From assembly GCA_022410635.1 (NCBI GenBank), contig JAJVDF010000490.1, forward strand, positions 649,813 to 713,812: DNA of 64,000 bases. Reading direction: 5' to 3'. Of this stretch, positions 21,186 through 31,284 are shown one piece after another. Below the pieces are notes generated by a model, which searched no databases, was not told the origin of the DNA, and saw nothing but the letters and a program-made list of their open reading frames with translations. This stretch comes from Tretioscincus oriximinensis (lineage: Eukaryota; Chordata; Lepidosauria; Squamata; Gymnophthalmidae). Positions within the stretch are counted from its first letter, which is position 1. Each line of letters opens with the position of its first letter. A program made the translations under genes and the position numbers.

Positions 21186-22198
21186 ACCCAAGGTTTCCCT
21201 GATGAAAGGGGGAGTTGGAATCTTGAGATAGCCAATTCTTTCACAGCTGAGAGATGAGGAAAGGGGTATTTAAGGAGCGAACAGAGCNGCTGATCTTGAT
21301 CTGGTTAGGGGGAACTGAAGACAAAGTTCTAGTTGGGAGGAACTAGAGACGGCTTTAGTATGTGGGAGTGGAAGTGTAGTGATTAAGTCATAGAGGACGT
21401 ATTGCTGGGAATACATTGAAGTCTCACAGAGAGGAAAATTAGCCATGAGGATAGTGTGTATAATTACCAGATCCTAGAGGGCTATTCCCTGAGTGTATAT
21501 AAGTTTGGGAAAGAAACTTGTGTATGAGAGTTATTTACGTTAAGTAAATGTAAATGTTTGAGTCAGTCACTTTGAAAGTTCTGGCTATACTCACCAATTT
21601 GTAACTGTACCATAGAATCATAGAGTACAGGGAAGTAGATGTCCCCCAATACGTCATAANATCAGTCTATTAAGGTGAGTCAAAAGCATTTCAGATTGTA
21701 TTCACCATAGATAGGATAGGTTAGCTTACCAACCATTGGACAGGCTAGACTACTCAGCAAGAGGATGGGCTACTGAGAAATCAATGCTTTGGAGTATACT
21801 ATGATGCAAAAGTGGTGGCGCAGCCTATTCCAGGCTGTCCACACAACATTCTAGCTGGTACACTGGACTAGCAGCTTGTGTGTGGACAGTATATTGTCTC
21901 TGGTCAAGTATACCATGTTCAACTTAATTTTGTTTGACCCCAGAACCAAAGCTGGAAATGTATTCGTTCTGGATTCCTAGTCAAAACAGCCACTGCCAGC
22001 CACTTCCAAAGCTAGAAACTTTCATTTTCAACCTCCAAAGACAGGCTAGAATGAATTGTCAGTCATGTGGAAGAATATTAGAATGCTTCAGCATCAGCCT
22101 GGCGCTGAGTAGACTGAAGAAGGTTCATGGCAATTATGTAAAATGGCTCGAGAATATCATATACATACAAGATTTTTGGTCATTTTAGGTCTCAGTCT
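21186..22198. other. Mostly unrecognised; weak palindrome 21835-21893
   Basis: Apparently unique DNA. GCTGTCCACACAACATTCTA and GTGTGTGGACAGTATA form a weak inverted pair recalling the short MITE at 8863. A CATAGAATCATAGAG fragment at 21611 may be a CR1 tail. Confidence 0.35.
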
Positions 22199-22440
22199 GA
22201 GGGAGTAATTCTATTATACGAGTTTCTCCCCCCCCCCCCCTCATCACTGACACTTTTTTGGTAACATGACTTCTTCCCCTGCCCCTTTTTAGTCACATGA
22301 CTCCTGGCCCTATCCCTTTTTAGTCACATGACTTCCAGTGCCCCATCCCCACTAATGTCATTTCCTGTTCTAGTTCTGGGGTGCCATCTTAGTGATGGGC
22401 AGGGCCAGAAGTCACATGACCAAAAAACGGGTGTGGGGCA
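22199..22440. repeat. Degenerate tandem/inverted TCACATGACT repeats
   Basis: After a C-run, TAGTCACATGACTCCTGGCC, TAGTCACATGACTTCC and GTAACATGACTTCTTCCCC repeat in the same orientation, and GGCCAGAAGTCACATGACCA occurs inverted at about 22400. Confidence 0.6.
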
Positions 22441-22575
22441 TGGATTTTATACCATTTTATATCATTGGTTCACACCATGTGGAGAGGCCCACAGAAACCA
22501 AATCATACCAGTGAAAGTTTTCAAGGTCTTCACAACGAAAGTCGTATTTTACGAACTTCGAGAGTGGAAGGTCAT

Positions 22576-22655
22576 TGTGCTTAGAATCTTAGTTGGAAGG
22601 GACCTCACGGGTCATTAGGTCCAATCCCCTGCAGAATTCACTAAAGCAGGCATTG
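22576..22655 (-). mobile_element. CR1 3'-tail fragment
   Basis: Plus strand AGAATCTTAGTTGGAAGGGA then CCTCACGGGTCATTAGGTCC is the reverse complement of the bird-type CR1 3' end (ATTCTATG tail). Confidence 0.75.
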
Positions 22656-23085
22656 TTCTTTAACCCTCATCATAAGACATGATTTGCAAACTTATAATAG
22701 TAATAATGTATAACAAGAAGAACCTGGCATTTATGCTTTGCTCTTGGTGTACAGAGTAACTTACAAGGTTAATTATCGCCCAAAGACTTACATCTATTCT
22801 ATCTTCCCCACCAGATTAGTGGTGATACTCATGAATCTACGTGAAATGTAGATTGTAAATCTACTTTCTTTTTAATAGCTGAGTTGGCTATCCACAGCCT
22901 ACACAGAGCTTCGAGAATGGATCTATTGCACGAGAGACTGAGTCTTAATATCTGTGTGAAAAAAACTCATATTTTTGCTAGCCAGTTGAAAGCAACATCA
23001 TGTTGAAAAGAAGGGGGGNAAAAGGCCTTAATGGAAAAAAATATTCCTTAATATTAAATATAAATTATGAAATCAGGCCACTCTC
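22656..23085. other. No recognised feature
   Basis: AT-rich sequence; nothing identified. Confidence 0.4.
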
Positions 23086-23815
23086 AAGATGCAATGGGAA
23101 CAAGACACGACACTTTCACAGACGGGTTGGGAAAAATGGATAAGGGTTAGCAGCAGAATAAAATATAATAAAATTTGTGAACTCCAAACTAAAATTATCA
23201 TGAAGTGGTACTGTACCCCGATGCAATTACCTCACCTTGGTGACTTATCTCCGCTATGTTGGCATGGATGCAATGAGTTGGGTATTTATATACATATGTG
23301 GCATGATTGTATTTATGGTTCAAATTTTGGGGATTTAGTTTTTAGGATGATAAGTTGGGGTGAATTTAATTAAAAATAAATCTATTATATTAATGTATAG
23401 AATATTCAGGATGAATCACCAAGATCAGAACTATTTGGGCAGGTCAAATGGTATGAGCACGGGGGTGGAAAGATAAAAATAAATGGTCAATCGAGATGTG
23501 GTATGAATATTTAGCTGAATTGTTGTTATATGACATTATAAGAGAAAGAAGATTGCATGGCCTAGGNGTGATGTTAGATACAACTTGGGAGAGAAACTGG
23601 AATGAAGTAATAGCCTTTGGTTTTTTGAAATTTTATCTCAATCCATTGCCATGATTCTAGGTCAGAGACCATTAATATAAAACTTCTTTTGTCTGTATTC
23701 CTATGGTCTTCTGGGGGTGGATTATGGTATATTTTGTGCGGTTTTTTTTGTAATTTTATTGGTTTTTGTGTTTTGTTGTATGTTCTTTTTCTGTCAGAAA
23801 TGCAATAAAAATTTA
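23086..23815 (+). pseudogene. L1 3' end: ORF2 C-terminus and 3' UTR
   Basis: Frame at 23160-23370 reads LQTKIIMKWYCTPMQLPHLG, LSPLCWHGC and GIYIHMWHDC, the C-terminal Cys/His block of L1 ORF2 (family pattern KWY.TP...CW.C...HMWW.C). Stops follow. The 3' UTR is T-rich and ends with GCAATAAAAATTTATA. Parallel fragments lie at 1-1875 and 26520-26728. Confidence 0.83.
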
Positions 23816-23819
23816 TATA

Positions 23820-24029
23820 CAGGGTGCTTCAAAAAAATGTATACACACTGTGAACTTCCATAGAAAATTTATTTACTGTTCTACTGTTCTACAAAGTTAA
23901 ATTTCAGGAAATTAGAAAGCTTAAAGTCCAATGTAAATAAAACGTAAAAAACAAATGAGTACGAGTCACCACTGATTCTGTACATCGTATGGAAGTTCAA
24001 AGTGTGTATACATTTTTTGAAGCACCCTG
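23820..24029. mobile_element. Tc1/mariner-type MITE with TA flanks
   Basis: 210-bp element; the outer 43 bp are inverted repeats with two differences, starting CAGGGTGCTTCAAAAA and including TGTATACACAC. It is flanked by TA on both sides (23818-23819 and 24030-24031), immediately after the L1 3' end. The interior encodes nothing. Confidence 0.82.
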
Positions 24030-24031
24030 TA

Positions 24032-24348
24032 TATATAAAGTTACACAAACCTATGCTGTACGTAGTACAAAAGGAAGGCACAAATACAATAATAACATTT
24101 TTCAGTTGGGTGTTCTCAGTATTATGTGCTATATCTGGTCAAGTTCTACCAAGCACTAAAAGTTTCATACAGCTCTGTTTTTTAAGAATTTCTTTTTCAT
24201 TCTCTGTAAGAATCTCTCTAGCAAAATGAAAATGCATTTCCCTGTCAGAGGGCGACACCTTGTGGCTGTTGTAACCGTATCAAAAATCCTGGGGTTTTTG
24301 TCATATGTCACTGATCAGTGATAACCCTTGTTGTACTGGCCCTTAGGC
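24032..24348. other. No recognised feature
   Basis: Short unique stretch between two elements; no gene evidence. Confidence 0.4.
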
Positions 24349-24752
24349 TGCGTGCAGACAGCATATTTCTACCTCGATCAGAGCAAGGTGAGGAAGACTA
24401 TAGCACACAGGTTAAGCGTTTTTCAGCAGTCGTCCCACAATAAATACCATTTCCCCCCAGAATAAACTATTGCTGGGAAATTCAGGCATCGTTCCGGAGC
24501 GCCCCTGTCCTCTCGCATCTGTGGCGGTGCGCATGCGTATGCACAAATTTGACACACGAGGATAAAGCAACCAACAACACAGCAGTTTGTTTCCACAGGC
24601 TGTTGCGAATAAAAAAATAGCCTCATACTGCACTGCAACAAGATTGATGAGCGATCTGGGACATTGGCGATGGAATATACAGGTTTCGTGAGCACAGACA
24701 CGGGATTATAGCTTTTTAGCAATTTTTAATTTCTGCTGTGCATGCAGCCCTA
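24349..24752 (+). mobile_element. Family 'G' TIR element, copy 3
   Basis: Runs from TAGGCTGCGTGCAGACAGC to GTGCATGCAGCC. Flanks are TTA on the left and CTA on the right. Overlapping minus-strand frames of 73 and 99 codons are incidental. Confidence 0.75.
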
Positions 24753-25181
24753 GACTAGAACAGGCATCTGCTGNCTACCAGCTAGTTTATAGAACATCCC
24801 TTCTACTATTTTATGCAGATGACAAGTCCCTATTCTACCATATAATCCAAAATAAGATCCAGTGCAGAAAAACATTCTTATGTCAAGCAGTGTATTGACA
24901 GGGCTCCAATATGAGGTAATGCTTTAGCTAGGTGCGCTTGTTGACCAAGTTGGATATGATGTATTAGCAAGACATGGAACCCTGTAGCAGATGTTGCACA
25001 CGTCCAGAACAGCAGGGATTTTGTTTTCATGCTAACATGTATGCATTAATAGCTTTTTGTCCTAGTGTGAGTTCAAAATGATTGGAAATCATTTAGATTG
25101 TAAACAAATGTACATGGTCATTATGTGTTCACTTCTGGTGGCACTTGCATTTTGGGCTTCCGNTCCCCCCCCCCCCCCCCC
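24753..25181. other. Mostly unrecognised; MITE scrap and C-run
   Basis: 24825-24872 resembles the Harbinger-like MITE interior (CTATTCTACCATATAATCC). A C-run of 18 at about 25164-25181 ends the stretch. Confidence 0.4.
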
Positions 25182-25250
25182 AGTACATCTTCACTGTGAT
25201 CTGCCTTAAAACCATTGGCTATAGGGTGGAATATAAACATAAATAAATGT
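25182..25250 (+). mobile_element. L2-like 3' tail
   Basis: TGATCTGCCTTAAAACCATT, GGCTATAGGGTGGAATATAA then ACATAAATAAAT matches the L2/SINE tail consensus; no body is recognised. Confidence 0.55.
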
Positions 25251-25261
25251 ACATCCCCAAT

Positions 25262-25690
25262 CACTTTCAGTCTGCCCCAAAAGGTCACAAATGTTCAGTG
25301 ATCCACTTGCTAAAAAGTCCCGTGGTCCCAGAATTTCCAGCTACCACAGTTTGTGTGATTCCACAGAGGACATTTCTAAAATGCAAAAAAAGCCTTCACG
25401 GTGACATTTGAGTAATGTGAACATGGCAAATCTCATGAGACTTTGAGGCTACATGTAAAAGTTAATTGGCTTTCAGCTTGCAGAGAATGCTGGGAATTGT
25501 AGCAAGGCAAGCGCAGCAATGCTTTATATGGTTTGTTATGTGATGAGATTGCTAAGCAAAGCATTGGAGCAGTGTGCAAACTTGAAAGCAGGTGAGGTGG
25601 GATCGAGAATGCATTTTTCCCAACTTTAAAAGAAATAGCGAGGCTAAATATGTTGTGGGGAAGGAACCTAAATCTTCTTCAGTTCTTCTT
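25262..25690 (+). repeat. Repeat family 'R', copy 3
   Basis: The most complete copy: GTTCAGTGATCCACTTGC, CCAGAATTTCCAGCTACC, TGTGATTCCACAGAGGA, GCAGAGAATGCTGGGAATTG and GAGATTGCTAAGCAAAGC. No TIRs or TSD could be fixed. Confidence 0.65.
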
Positions 25691-26519
25691 CAATCCTGAA
25701 GAATGGATTTAGCCCAGAAAAATAAGCCTAGATTAAGTTCATTTTTCATGAGTCATTACCAAAGATGAAGAAAGTTTAAAAGTACAGTGATCACCGGCGG
25801 CTTCTTCTAGACTCCTAAACTGGAAGAATGATGAATTATTACTATCATGCGGTTTGCCAAGCAAGAAGTGATCTGCTGGTAACATTCTTATTCTGGATTT
25901 TCTCACTAAATCAGGAATTGTTTTGAATGCCTAAGAGACTTCTCCGTCAATGCTATGATTCAATGTTCTAAAACTCTATATGGATCTAAAAATCCAGTCA
26001 TAAAAATGTGTTGTTACTAATGGGTGGCAATCTTCTTTCTGCATTGATTTCATCATTTTATTTATTTTTTAAATATAGCATAGTAGATCAGCATGGTGAT
26101 CAAAGGTTATGTGCTGCTTCCTTGCGGAGTAATACAAAAGACTGTTTAAAATTCTCCTGACTCAGAGAAAATAGCAGATTTGCTGACTCACCAGCACAAT
26201 GGATTCAGAGTGACTCATTACTTCCTTCTGAAGCATTCTTATTTGTTTTAAAAATCAAACTGACTGTATTTTTGCAGGTATGTATTTAAACTGCAATTTA
26301 GTGTGACTGTATGCAAAATTTGTGAACTCCTGATGTGCCATAAGAATACTTTTAATGTGCAAATTATGCACAATCTCACATTCTGAATTCATTTATTACG
26401 CCACTAGCAGAATGATAGGAAGTCCTTCTATGGAATCGATCACTGGGATTTGGAGGAGAAAGATAAACAAGAAGATGGAAACGTGAAGGAAAGGATGGAA
26501 GATATTAGTAAAGAAAAGA
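25691..26519. other. No recognised feature
   Basis: AT-rich apparently unique DNA; no repeat or coding hit. Confidence 0.4.
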
Positions 26520-26728
26520 ATGATAAAATGAAAGAATTACAATTAAAACTAGTTTCATAGATGGTACCGTTTATCTGTTCAGTTATCACATTTTGTTCAT
26601 GTAATTTCACCATTGTGTTGGCATGAGTGTGTGGGGAAAGTGGACTATATATACATATGTGGTGGTCATGTGGTGATAGCTTAATACTTTGGGTATATAA
26701 TCTTGGATGCTACAAAATCAATTATGCA
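26520..26728 (+). pseudogene. L1 ORF2 C-terminal scrap
   Basis: Translation gives KELQLKLVS, then FTIVLA, CGESGLYIHMWWSCGD, with a stop inside: the HMWW.C box of L1 ORF2. It ends at the next element. Confidence 0.72.
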
Positions 26729-27148
26729 TAGACTGATCAGATTTTCTGTGGCCCAAACTGGGAAAATTAATATTCATGCTGATTTGCATATTCATGAATA
26801 TGCAAATCACCCCCAACATCCATCCCCCTCTGAAATCCCTGCCTGAGAAATTCATGAAGTTTGCGAGAATTTTTGGAAGCATGTGAGAATTTTTGAAGTG
26901 AGAGAGAATTTTTCAAAATGCGTGAGAAATTTGCATTTTTTAATTTTTTACTGAGAGGAGAGTGCCTTCAGGAGGTGGCCCCAGTTGCCAGAGTCTCCTA
27001 GTGGTGGTGCAATGATTTTTATTTTTTTTTAAATAATTTTTTTTTNAAAAAAATCCTCAGCAAAAAATGGGGAAACCGCCCCTCCCTAGGAGGGCGGGGT
27101 AGACATCCCAAAACTGTCCCCCCCCAAAGGAGTCATCTGGTCAGCCTA
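26729..27148. mobile_element. Long member of the 'CTGACCAGATGACCCC' MITE family (copy C)
   Basis: The right end AGGAGTCATCTGGTCAGCCTA is a clear terminus of the family at 28467 and 35640. The left end TAGACTGATCAGATTTT matches it at most positions. The 420-bp interior is unlike the short copies. It includes a perfect 28-bp palindrome (26781-26808) and repeats of GTGAGAATTTTTGAA. TA flanks fit Tc1/mariner but the left end is uncertain. Confidence 0.55.
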
Positions 27149-27181
27149 GGACACCAGAAGTTTGTCTATTTCATATGTTAA

Positions 27182-27340
27182 ATTAGGTGTGGGAACCTTT
27201 TTCTTTCAGGGGCCATTTGGATATTTATAACATCACTCGAGGGCCATACCCCCTCCTCCATGATGCCACACCCCTTCCTGCCCAGTCCGTTCCCACTCCT
27301 ACCCAGGCCACATCCCCTCCTTCTGCCATGTTCTAAAGCA
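27182..27340 (+). mobile_element. hAT-like terminal fragment
   Basis: TAGGTGTGGGAACCTTTTTC then AGGGGCCATTTGGAT and CGAGGGCCATACC resembles a hAT left end of the CAGGGGTGGGCAACC type. No right end or TSD found. Confidence 0.45.
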
Positions 27341-27877
27341 GTTGAAAATATATTGTCCCCTTCCAAGTAGATTAAGCTTTTTAAAAAAAGAATGTCATAT
27401 GAATTCTGATATTCGTCTATTGCATTCTGCTGGCGTTTTATCAGGTGAACCTGGCTCCTTTTAAAAAATATTAAATCTCACAGAAGATACTCACTGCACA
27501 AATAAATTTAGAAATAATGAGATTCTTTCCACCCTCAGCTGGTAGAATACTTTATTCAGGTGGCAGATCAGTTTTTCTCCAGTTCAGCGGTGTGTCCACA
27601 CCACTTCTCTGACACACTGCTTACAAATAGACCGTAAGTGTTTCAAATCCCAGAAAATATGCAGAAAATGTGGGCGTATGGGTTAGTATTATCAAGCTAT
27701 TGTTTTGAATGGGCACCCAGAAGTGGTATCAGAAGTGCTCTGCTTCTGAACTGGGATGGAAAAACTCCTCTCACAGCTTCAAAACTTGGGTATTTTCATC
27801 ATGTAGAGATGGTCAAGGAGGTCTGCATGCATGGCGCATAGTAAGCCTATATTGTAATTTTATGAACATCTCAAACA
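27341..27877. other. No recognised feature
   Basis: Unique-looking DNA with a chance 67-codon frame; no signal. Confidence 0.4.
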
Positions 27878-28300
27878 GATCTTCATAGGCCACCCTGAGA
27901 CCTTCAGGTATAGGGTGGGGTATAAGTGCATAAGAACATAAGAGGAGCCATGCTGAAATGGGCTGGAGCTCATCTTAGTTCAGCATTCTATCTCACACAG
28001 AGGCAACCAATTGCACCTGGGCGGTCTGGAACAGAAGAAGACAAAATCTTCAACTGTTTTCGATGCCCTGCAAACGGCATTTCAGGAATCCTGCCTGCTG
28101 CTCCATCTCGGAGGCAGTATCAAGGCATCCATCTTAGTAGCTGTTTATACCCTTGGCTTCCATGAACTTGTCTAATCCTGTTTTAAAGCTATCCAGGCTG
28201 CTAGCTGGATAAGTAGTATAAGTATATAAAAAAATAAAAAATAAAAAAATAAATAGTATAAGTAAAAATAAATAAGTAAATAAATAAATTAAAAACTAAA
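27878..28300 (+). mobile_element. L2-type tail with AAAT-rich end, split by CR1
   Basis: 27878-27928 reads GGCCACCCTGAGACCTTCAG then GGTATAGGGTGGGGTATAAG. The A-rich AAATAAAT tail continues at 28207-28300 after an inserted CR1. The AT-rich part (TAAATAAATAAATT) is the grown 3' microsatellite of the element. Confidence 0.65.
27929..28206 (-). mobile_element. CR1 3'-end insertion with 8-bp TSD
   Basis: Reverse complement of a CR1 3' UTR: CATAAGAACATAAGAGGAGC, GTTCAGCATTCTATCTCACA, CCAATTGCACCTGGGCGG, CTATCCAGGCTGCTAGCT. The octamer gtataagt occurs immediately left (27921-27928) and again at about 28216-28223, so the exact right edge may extend a few bases. Confidence 0.8.
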
Positions 28301-28466
28301 TCCCAAAGAAGCGATTTTCAGAATGCAGCATGGTAACTCCATATATAGTTGGACAGCCGGTGCTGAGCATCAAAGGGAAGTATGTGTGAAGATGACATGG
28401 TGACCACTAAACCTTTTGATCTCTGTAAGCCTTGGCAAATGGAATCACTTCCAGATCAGTTGTAAT

Positions 28467-28623
28467 TAGGCTGACCAGATGACCCCTTTTTTTGTGGGGG
28501 ATGAGTGAAAACCTGTTTTTTTTTACTTTTTTGTTTTTGATTTTTTTTCCCTCAGAAAAAAACATGAGGCACCCCCAAAACGGGTTTTCAACACCCCCAA
28601 AAGGGGGTCATCTGGTCAGCCTA
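28467..28623. mobile_element. Palindromic MITE, 'CTGACCAGATGACCCC' family copy A
   Basis: Ends TAGGCTGACCAGATGACCCC and GGGGTCATCTGGTCAGCCTA are exact inverted complements; inner arms include AAAACCTG/CGGGTTTT. The centre is T-rich. TA is present at both edges, consistent with TA target sites. Confidence 0.8.
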
Positions 28624-28835
28624 AGATTCCAGACATCAAAAACTAACCACACNTTGCTGCTTAGATGCTCCCATGCAAACCTTCCTCCAAACACAGTCTG
28701 AAAGTTCAGTAGCATTTAGGAAGTACCACAGCAGCTACCTCAAACCATGCAATCGTAGGATCAGTTGATGTTAGCTTTGAAGTGCAGGAGTGTGAGATAG
28801 TCCATCTGCATAAATGCCCTATTGCGTCATACCTC

Positions 28836-28912
28836 TCACAGGCCCTGCCCACGCTGAGCCTAAATTCTGGGCTCTACCTTGGAATAGGAGCTTGCCACCT
28901 ACATGGTAGTGA
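28836..28912. mobile_element. Left half of Harbinger-like MITE
   Basis: AGGCCCTGCCCACGCTGAGCC, GGAATAGGAGCTTGCCACC and ACATGGTAGTG match the left half of 46094-46272. Confidence 0.55.
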
Positions 28913-29190
28913 AAGGAGAAAGTAGAAAATGAAGAGAGGAAGAGAAGAAAAAATGAATTGGACAGGAGGAAGAAAAAGACCAGGACGACCAAAAAGAAGA
29001 AGGGAAAAAAAGAAGAAAATGAAAAAGTGGAAGAAAAAAGAAAGAAGGGAAGAAGCAAAGAAGAGAAGAAGAAGGTGGTGGTGGTGGTGGTGGTGGAGGA
29101 GGAGGAGGAGGAGGAGGAGGAGGAGGAGGAGAAGGAGGAGGAGGAGAAGGAGAAGGAGAAGGAGAAGGAGAAGAAAGAAGTGGAGGAGGA
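28913..29190 (+). repeat. Long purine tract with GGT and GGA/GAA microsatellites
   Basis: About 275 bp of almost pure purine on the + strand. It ends in (GGT)8 at 29073-29096, then a long GGA run grading into GGAGAA. Open frames in all phases (poly-Glu, poly-Arg, poly-Leu) are artefacts of the repeat. Confidence 0.9.
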
Positions 29191-29705
29191 ACCCCATATA
29201 CTTTCTGGACTATACACAAAAAGCTGAATCTGCGTACTGGTAGTTGAAATCCTTAAATCTGTTCCTTTGCACTATTTAAAGTACAATGCAGCAGTCTATA
29301 TAAAGAATAACAAGCACTGCTAATTGCCTCCGAGTCTTGCTAACCAGTCATTGTGGTGGGTCAACGCTTTTTTCCTTCTGCACTGTAACCATTTCCAGAG
29401 GAGTAGCTTATGGCAGGAAAACAAAAAGCATGAAGAACGATTCTTACGGCAATCCAAAGGTCAGTAGATTTATTATTGGCATTAAGCCTCCCTGGGCCAC
29501 AATCCAGAGTTTCAGCCACAATTAACTGGTTCGCTTTCAAGAGATTACAAAGCTTTGGGTGTTTCCTATTACTGCAGACAGTGGTGTCTGCTGCCCACGG
29601 TAGCTGGGCTGGAGGTCAAGGCTGCTAAAAGGATATTGTACCAAGGGCAAGTATGGATAGAACTAATGGGAAAATGCTGAAAGGCTGTGGTCTTAATGTA
29701 AATCC
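29191..29705. other. No recognised feature
   Basis: Unique-looking DNA; nothing identified. Confidence 0.4.
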
Positions 29706-30310
29706 ATTGAATCATGGAGTTGGAAGGGGCCTCCAGGGCCATCGAGTCCAACCTCCTGCTCAATGCAGGATTCATTAAACCATCCCAGACAGGTGACTAT
29801 CCAGCCTCTGTTTGAAGATTTCCAGTGATCACCACCTCCTGTGGCAACCTGTTCCACTGGTTTATCACCCTGACTGTTAGAAAGTTTTTTCTAGTCCTTC
29901 CATGTGCCATTGAGAACAATGCTGATCCCTCTGCTTTGTGACAACCCTTCAGATATTTGTAGACTATTATCAGGTGTCCTCTCTGTCTTCTCTTTTGCAA
30001 ACTAAACATCCTTAGATCCTTTAACCGTTACTCATAGGACATGGGTTCCAAACCACACAACATCCTTGTAACTCGCTTTTGAACTTGCTCTAGATTATCA
30101 GTGTCCTTTTTAAACTGCCCCACCCTCCCAAGAACTGAGCACAGTATTTCAAGTGTGATCATTCCAAAGTACTGTAGAGAGGAATAATTACTTCACATGA
30201 TCTATGCTTCTCTTAATACACTCCAGGATTGTGTTTGCTTTTTTTTGCAGCAGCTTTACACTGTTGACTCATGTTTAGGCTGTGATCCACCAATACACCC
30301 AGGCCTTAAA
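29706..30310 (-). pseudogene. CR1 ORF2 C-terminus and 3' end
   Basis: Minus-strand translation gives MSQQCAAAKKANTILECIKR, then EQVQKRVTRMLCGLEPMSYE, RMFSLQKRRQRGHLIIVYK and RTRKNFLTVRVINQWNRLP, the standard C-terminal domain of CR1 ORF2. The + strand start GAATCATGGAGTTGGAAGGG is the 3' terminus (bird-type tail). Two stops and a shift make it inactive. The subfamily differs from the CR1s at 43358 and 50838, whose tails end TTCTTATG. Confidence 0.88.
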
Positions 30311-30750
30311 AATGGATCCTATCCTATTCAATCATGCAGGTTGAACACTTAAAGTTTAATCCTGAATTGAAACATACAAGGAGAAGAAAGGGGAAACTGA
30401 TCCAAACTCTCTAATTATTTGATAGGATATTGCCAACTACAGGGATGGATTGGCCAAGATGCCAGCTTACCCAATGGCAAGTGCCCCCCAATGATCTGGG
30501 CCCTCCAGCCAATCCCAGACTTTACTTGCTTTTTAAAAGCTGATGCCTGCGGTCGGTTCTGCTTCGTTACTTTGCAGCTCTGTATGAGAATTCTGGTATG
30601 TGCATGGGAATCTCATAGGTGTATTTCTCTTTGGTGGATCTATGTGGAATCTGGGCAATGCTATGGATGGGCCACCCTATAGGTGGGAAACCAATATTTT
30701 TAGACCCAACCCACTACTGGCCAACCCAATGTGTGTAATGATAGATTCCA
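30311..30750. other. No recognised feature
   Basis: An 87-codon frame at 30419-30682 has no resemblance to known proteins. No other signal. Confidence 0.4.
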
Positions 30751-30751
30751 G

Positions 30752-30975
30752 TAGTAGCCGTTCAGTCATTCAATTGTGTCCAACTCTTTGTAACTTCATG
30801 GATCATAGCATGACAGGTATGTTTGTCTTCTGTAGTCTTCCCTGATGCTATTTATCCATCTCACCCTCAGCTGTCCTTCTTTTGCCTTTGATCTTTCCCC
30901 AATGTCTTGGGTTTTTCCAATGAATCCTGCCTTCGTGACTATTGCAGTGAGTTGAGAAGTGAAGGTTTTCTCTTC
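30752..30975 (-). pseudogene. BovB LINE 3' region fragment
   Basis: Plus strand GTTCAGTCATTCAATTGTG, TCCAACTCTTTGTAACTTC and GATCTTTCCCCAATGTCTTG is the reverse of the BovB 3' portion, the part related to the ruminant BovB-derived SINE end. A C-run of 15 follows at about 30991. Confidence 0.72.
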
Positions 30976-30990
30976 TCTTTCTGCTTGAGA

Positions 30991-31191
30991 ACCCCCCCCC
31001 CCCCCCATTGCAACACAATGTCAAACTGATTGGCTATAGCTCAGTTTGGCACAACTGCTGTAATGTTCGTAGTCGGCCGAAGTTGAGCTTCGGAGAGCTT
31101 CAACTTCAGTATTTGTCTGGGGCAATTTCCTTCAACATGACTTGTTTGATCTTCTTGCAATCTAAGTAGAGTTTATTACATTCGTGTATAT
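30991..31191. other. No recognised feature beyond a poly-C run
   Basis: Contains a C-run at the start and a short inverted pair GAAGTTGAGCTTC / GAGAGCTTCAACTTC near 31079-31106. Not otherwise interpretable. Confidence 0.35.
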
Positions 31192-31250
31192 ATACTGCTC
31201 AAAACAATTAAGGGAACACCTTAACATAACAGTGTAACACTAAGTGTTCC
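31192..31250 (+). mobile_element. Tc1/mariner TIR relic
   Basis: TATACTGCTCAAAACAATTA then AGGGAACACCTTA is the widespread Tc1-type terminus; AAGTGTTCCCTC downstream is its inner inverted partner. Internally deleted, with the right outer tip lost. Confidence 0.65.
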
Positions 31251-31284
31251 CTCTATGAATGTAATTAGCCCCTTTTATGCTAAA

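Noticed and set aside
28819..29243. Overlapping poly-Glu/Arg/Leu/Ser ORFs of 89-132 codons
   Set aside because: All result from the purine tract; open in five frames, typical of low-complexity DNA.
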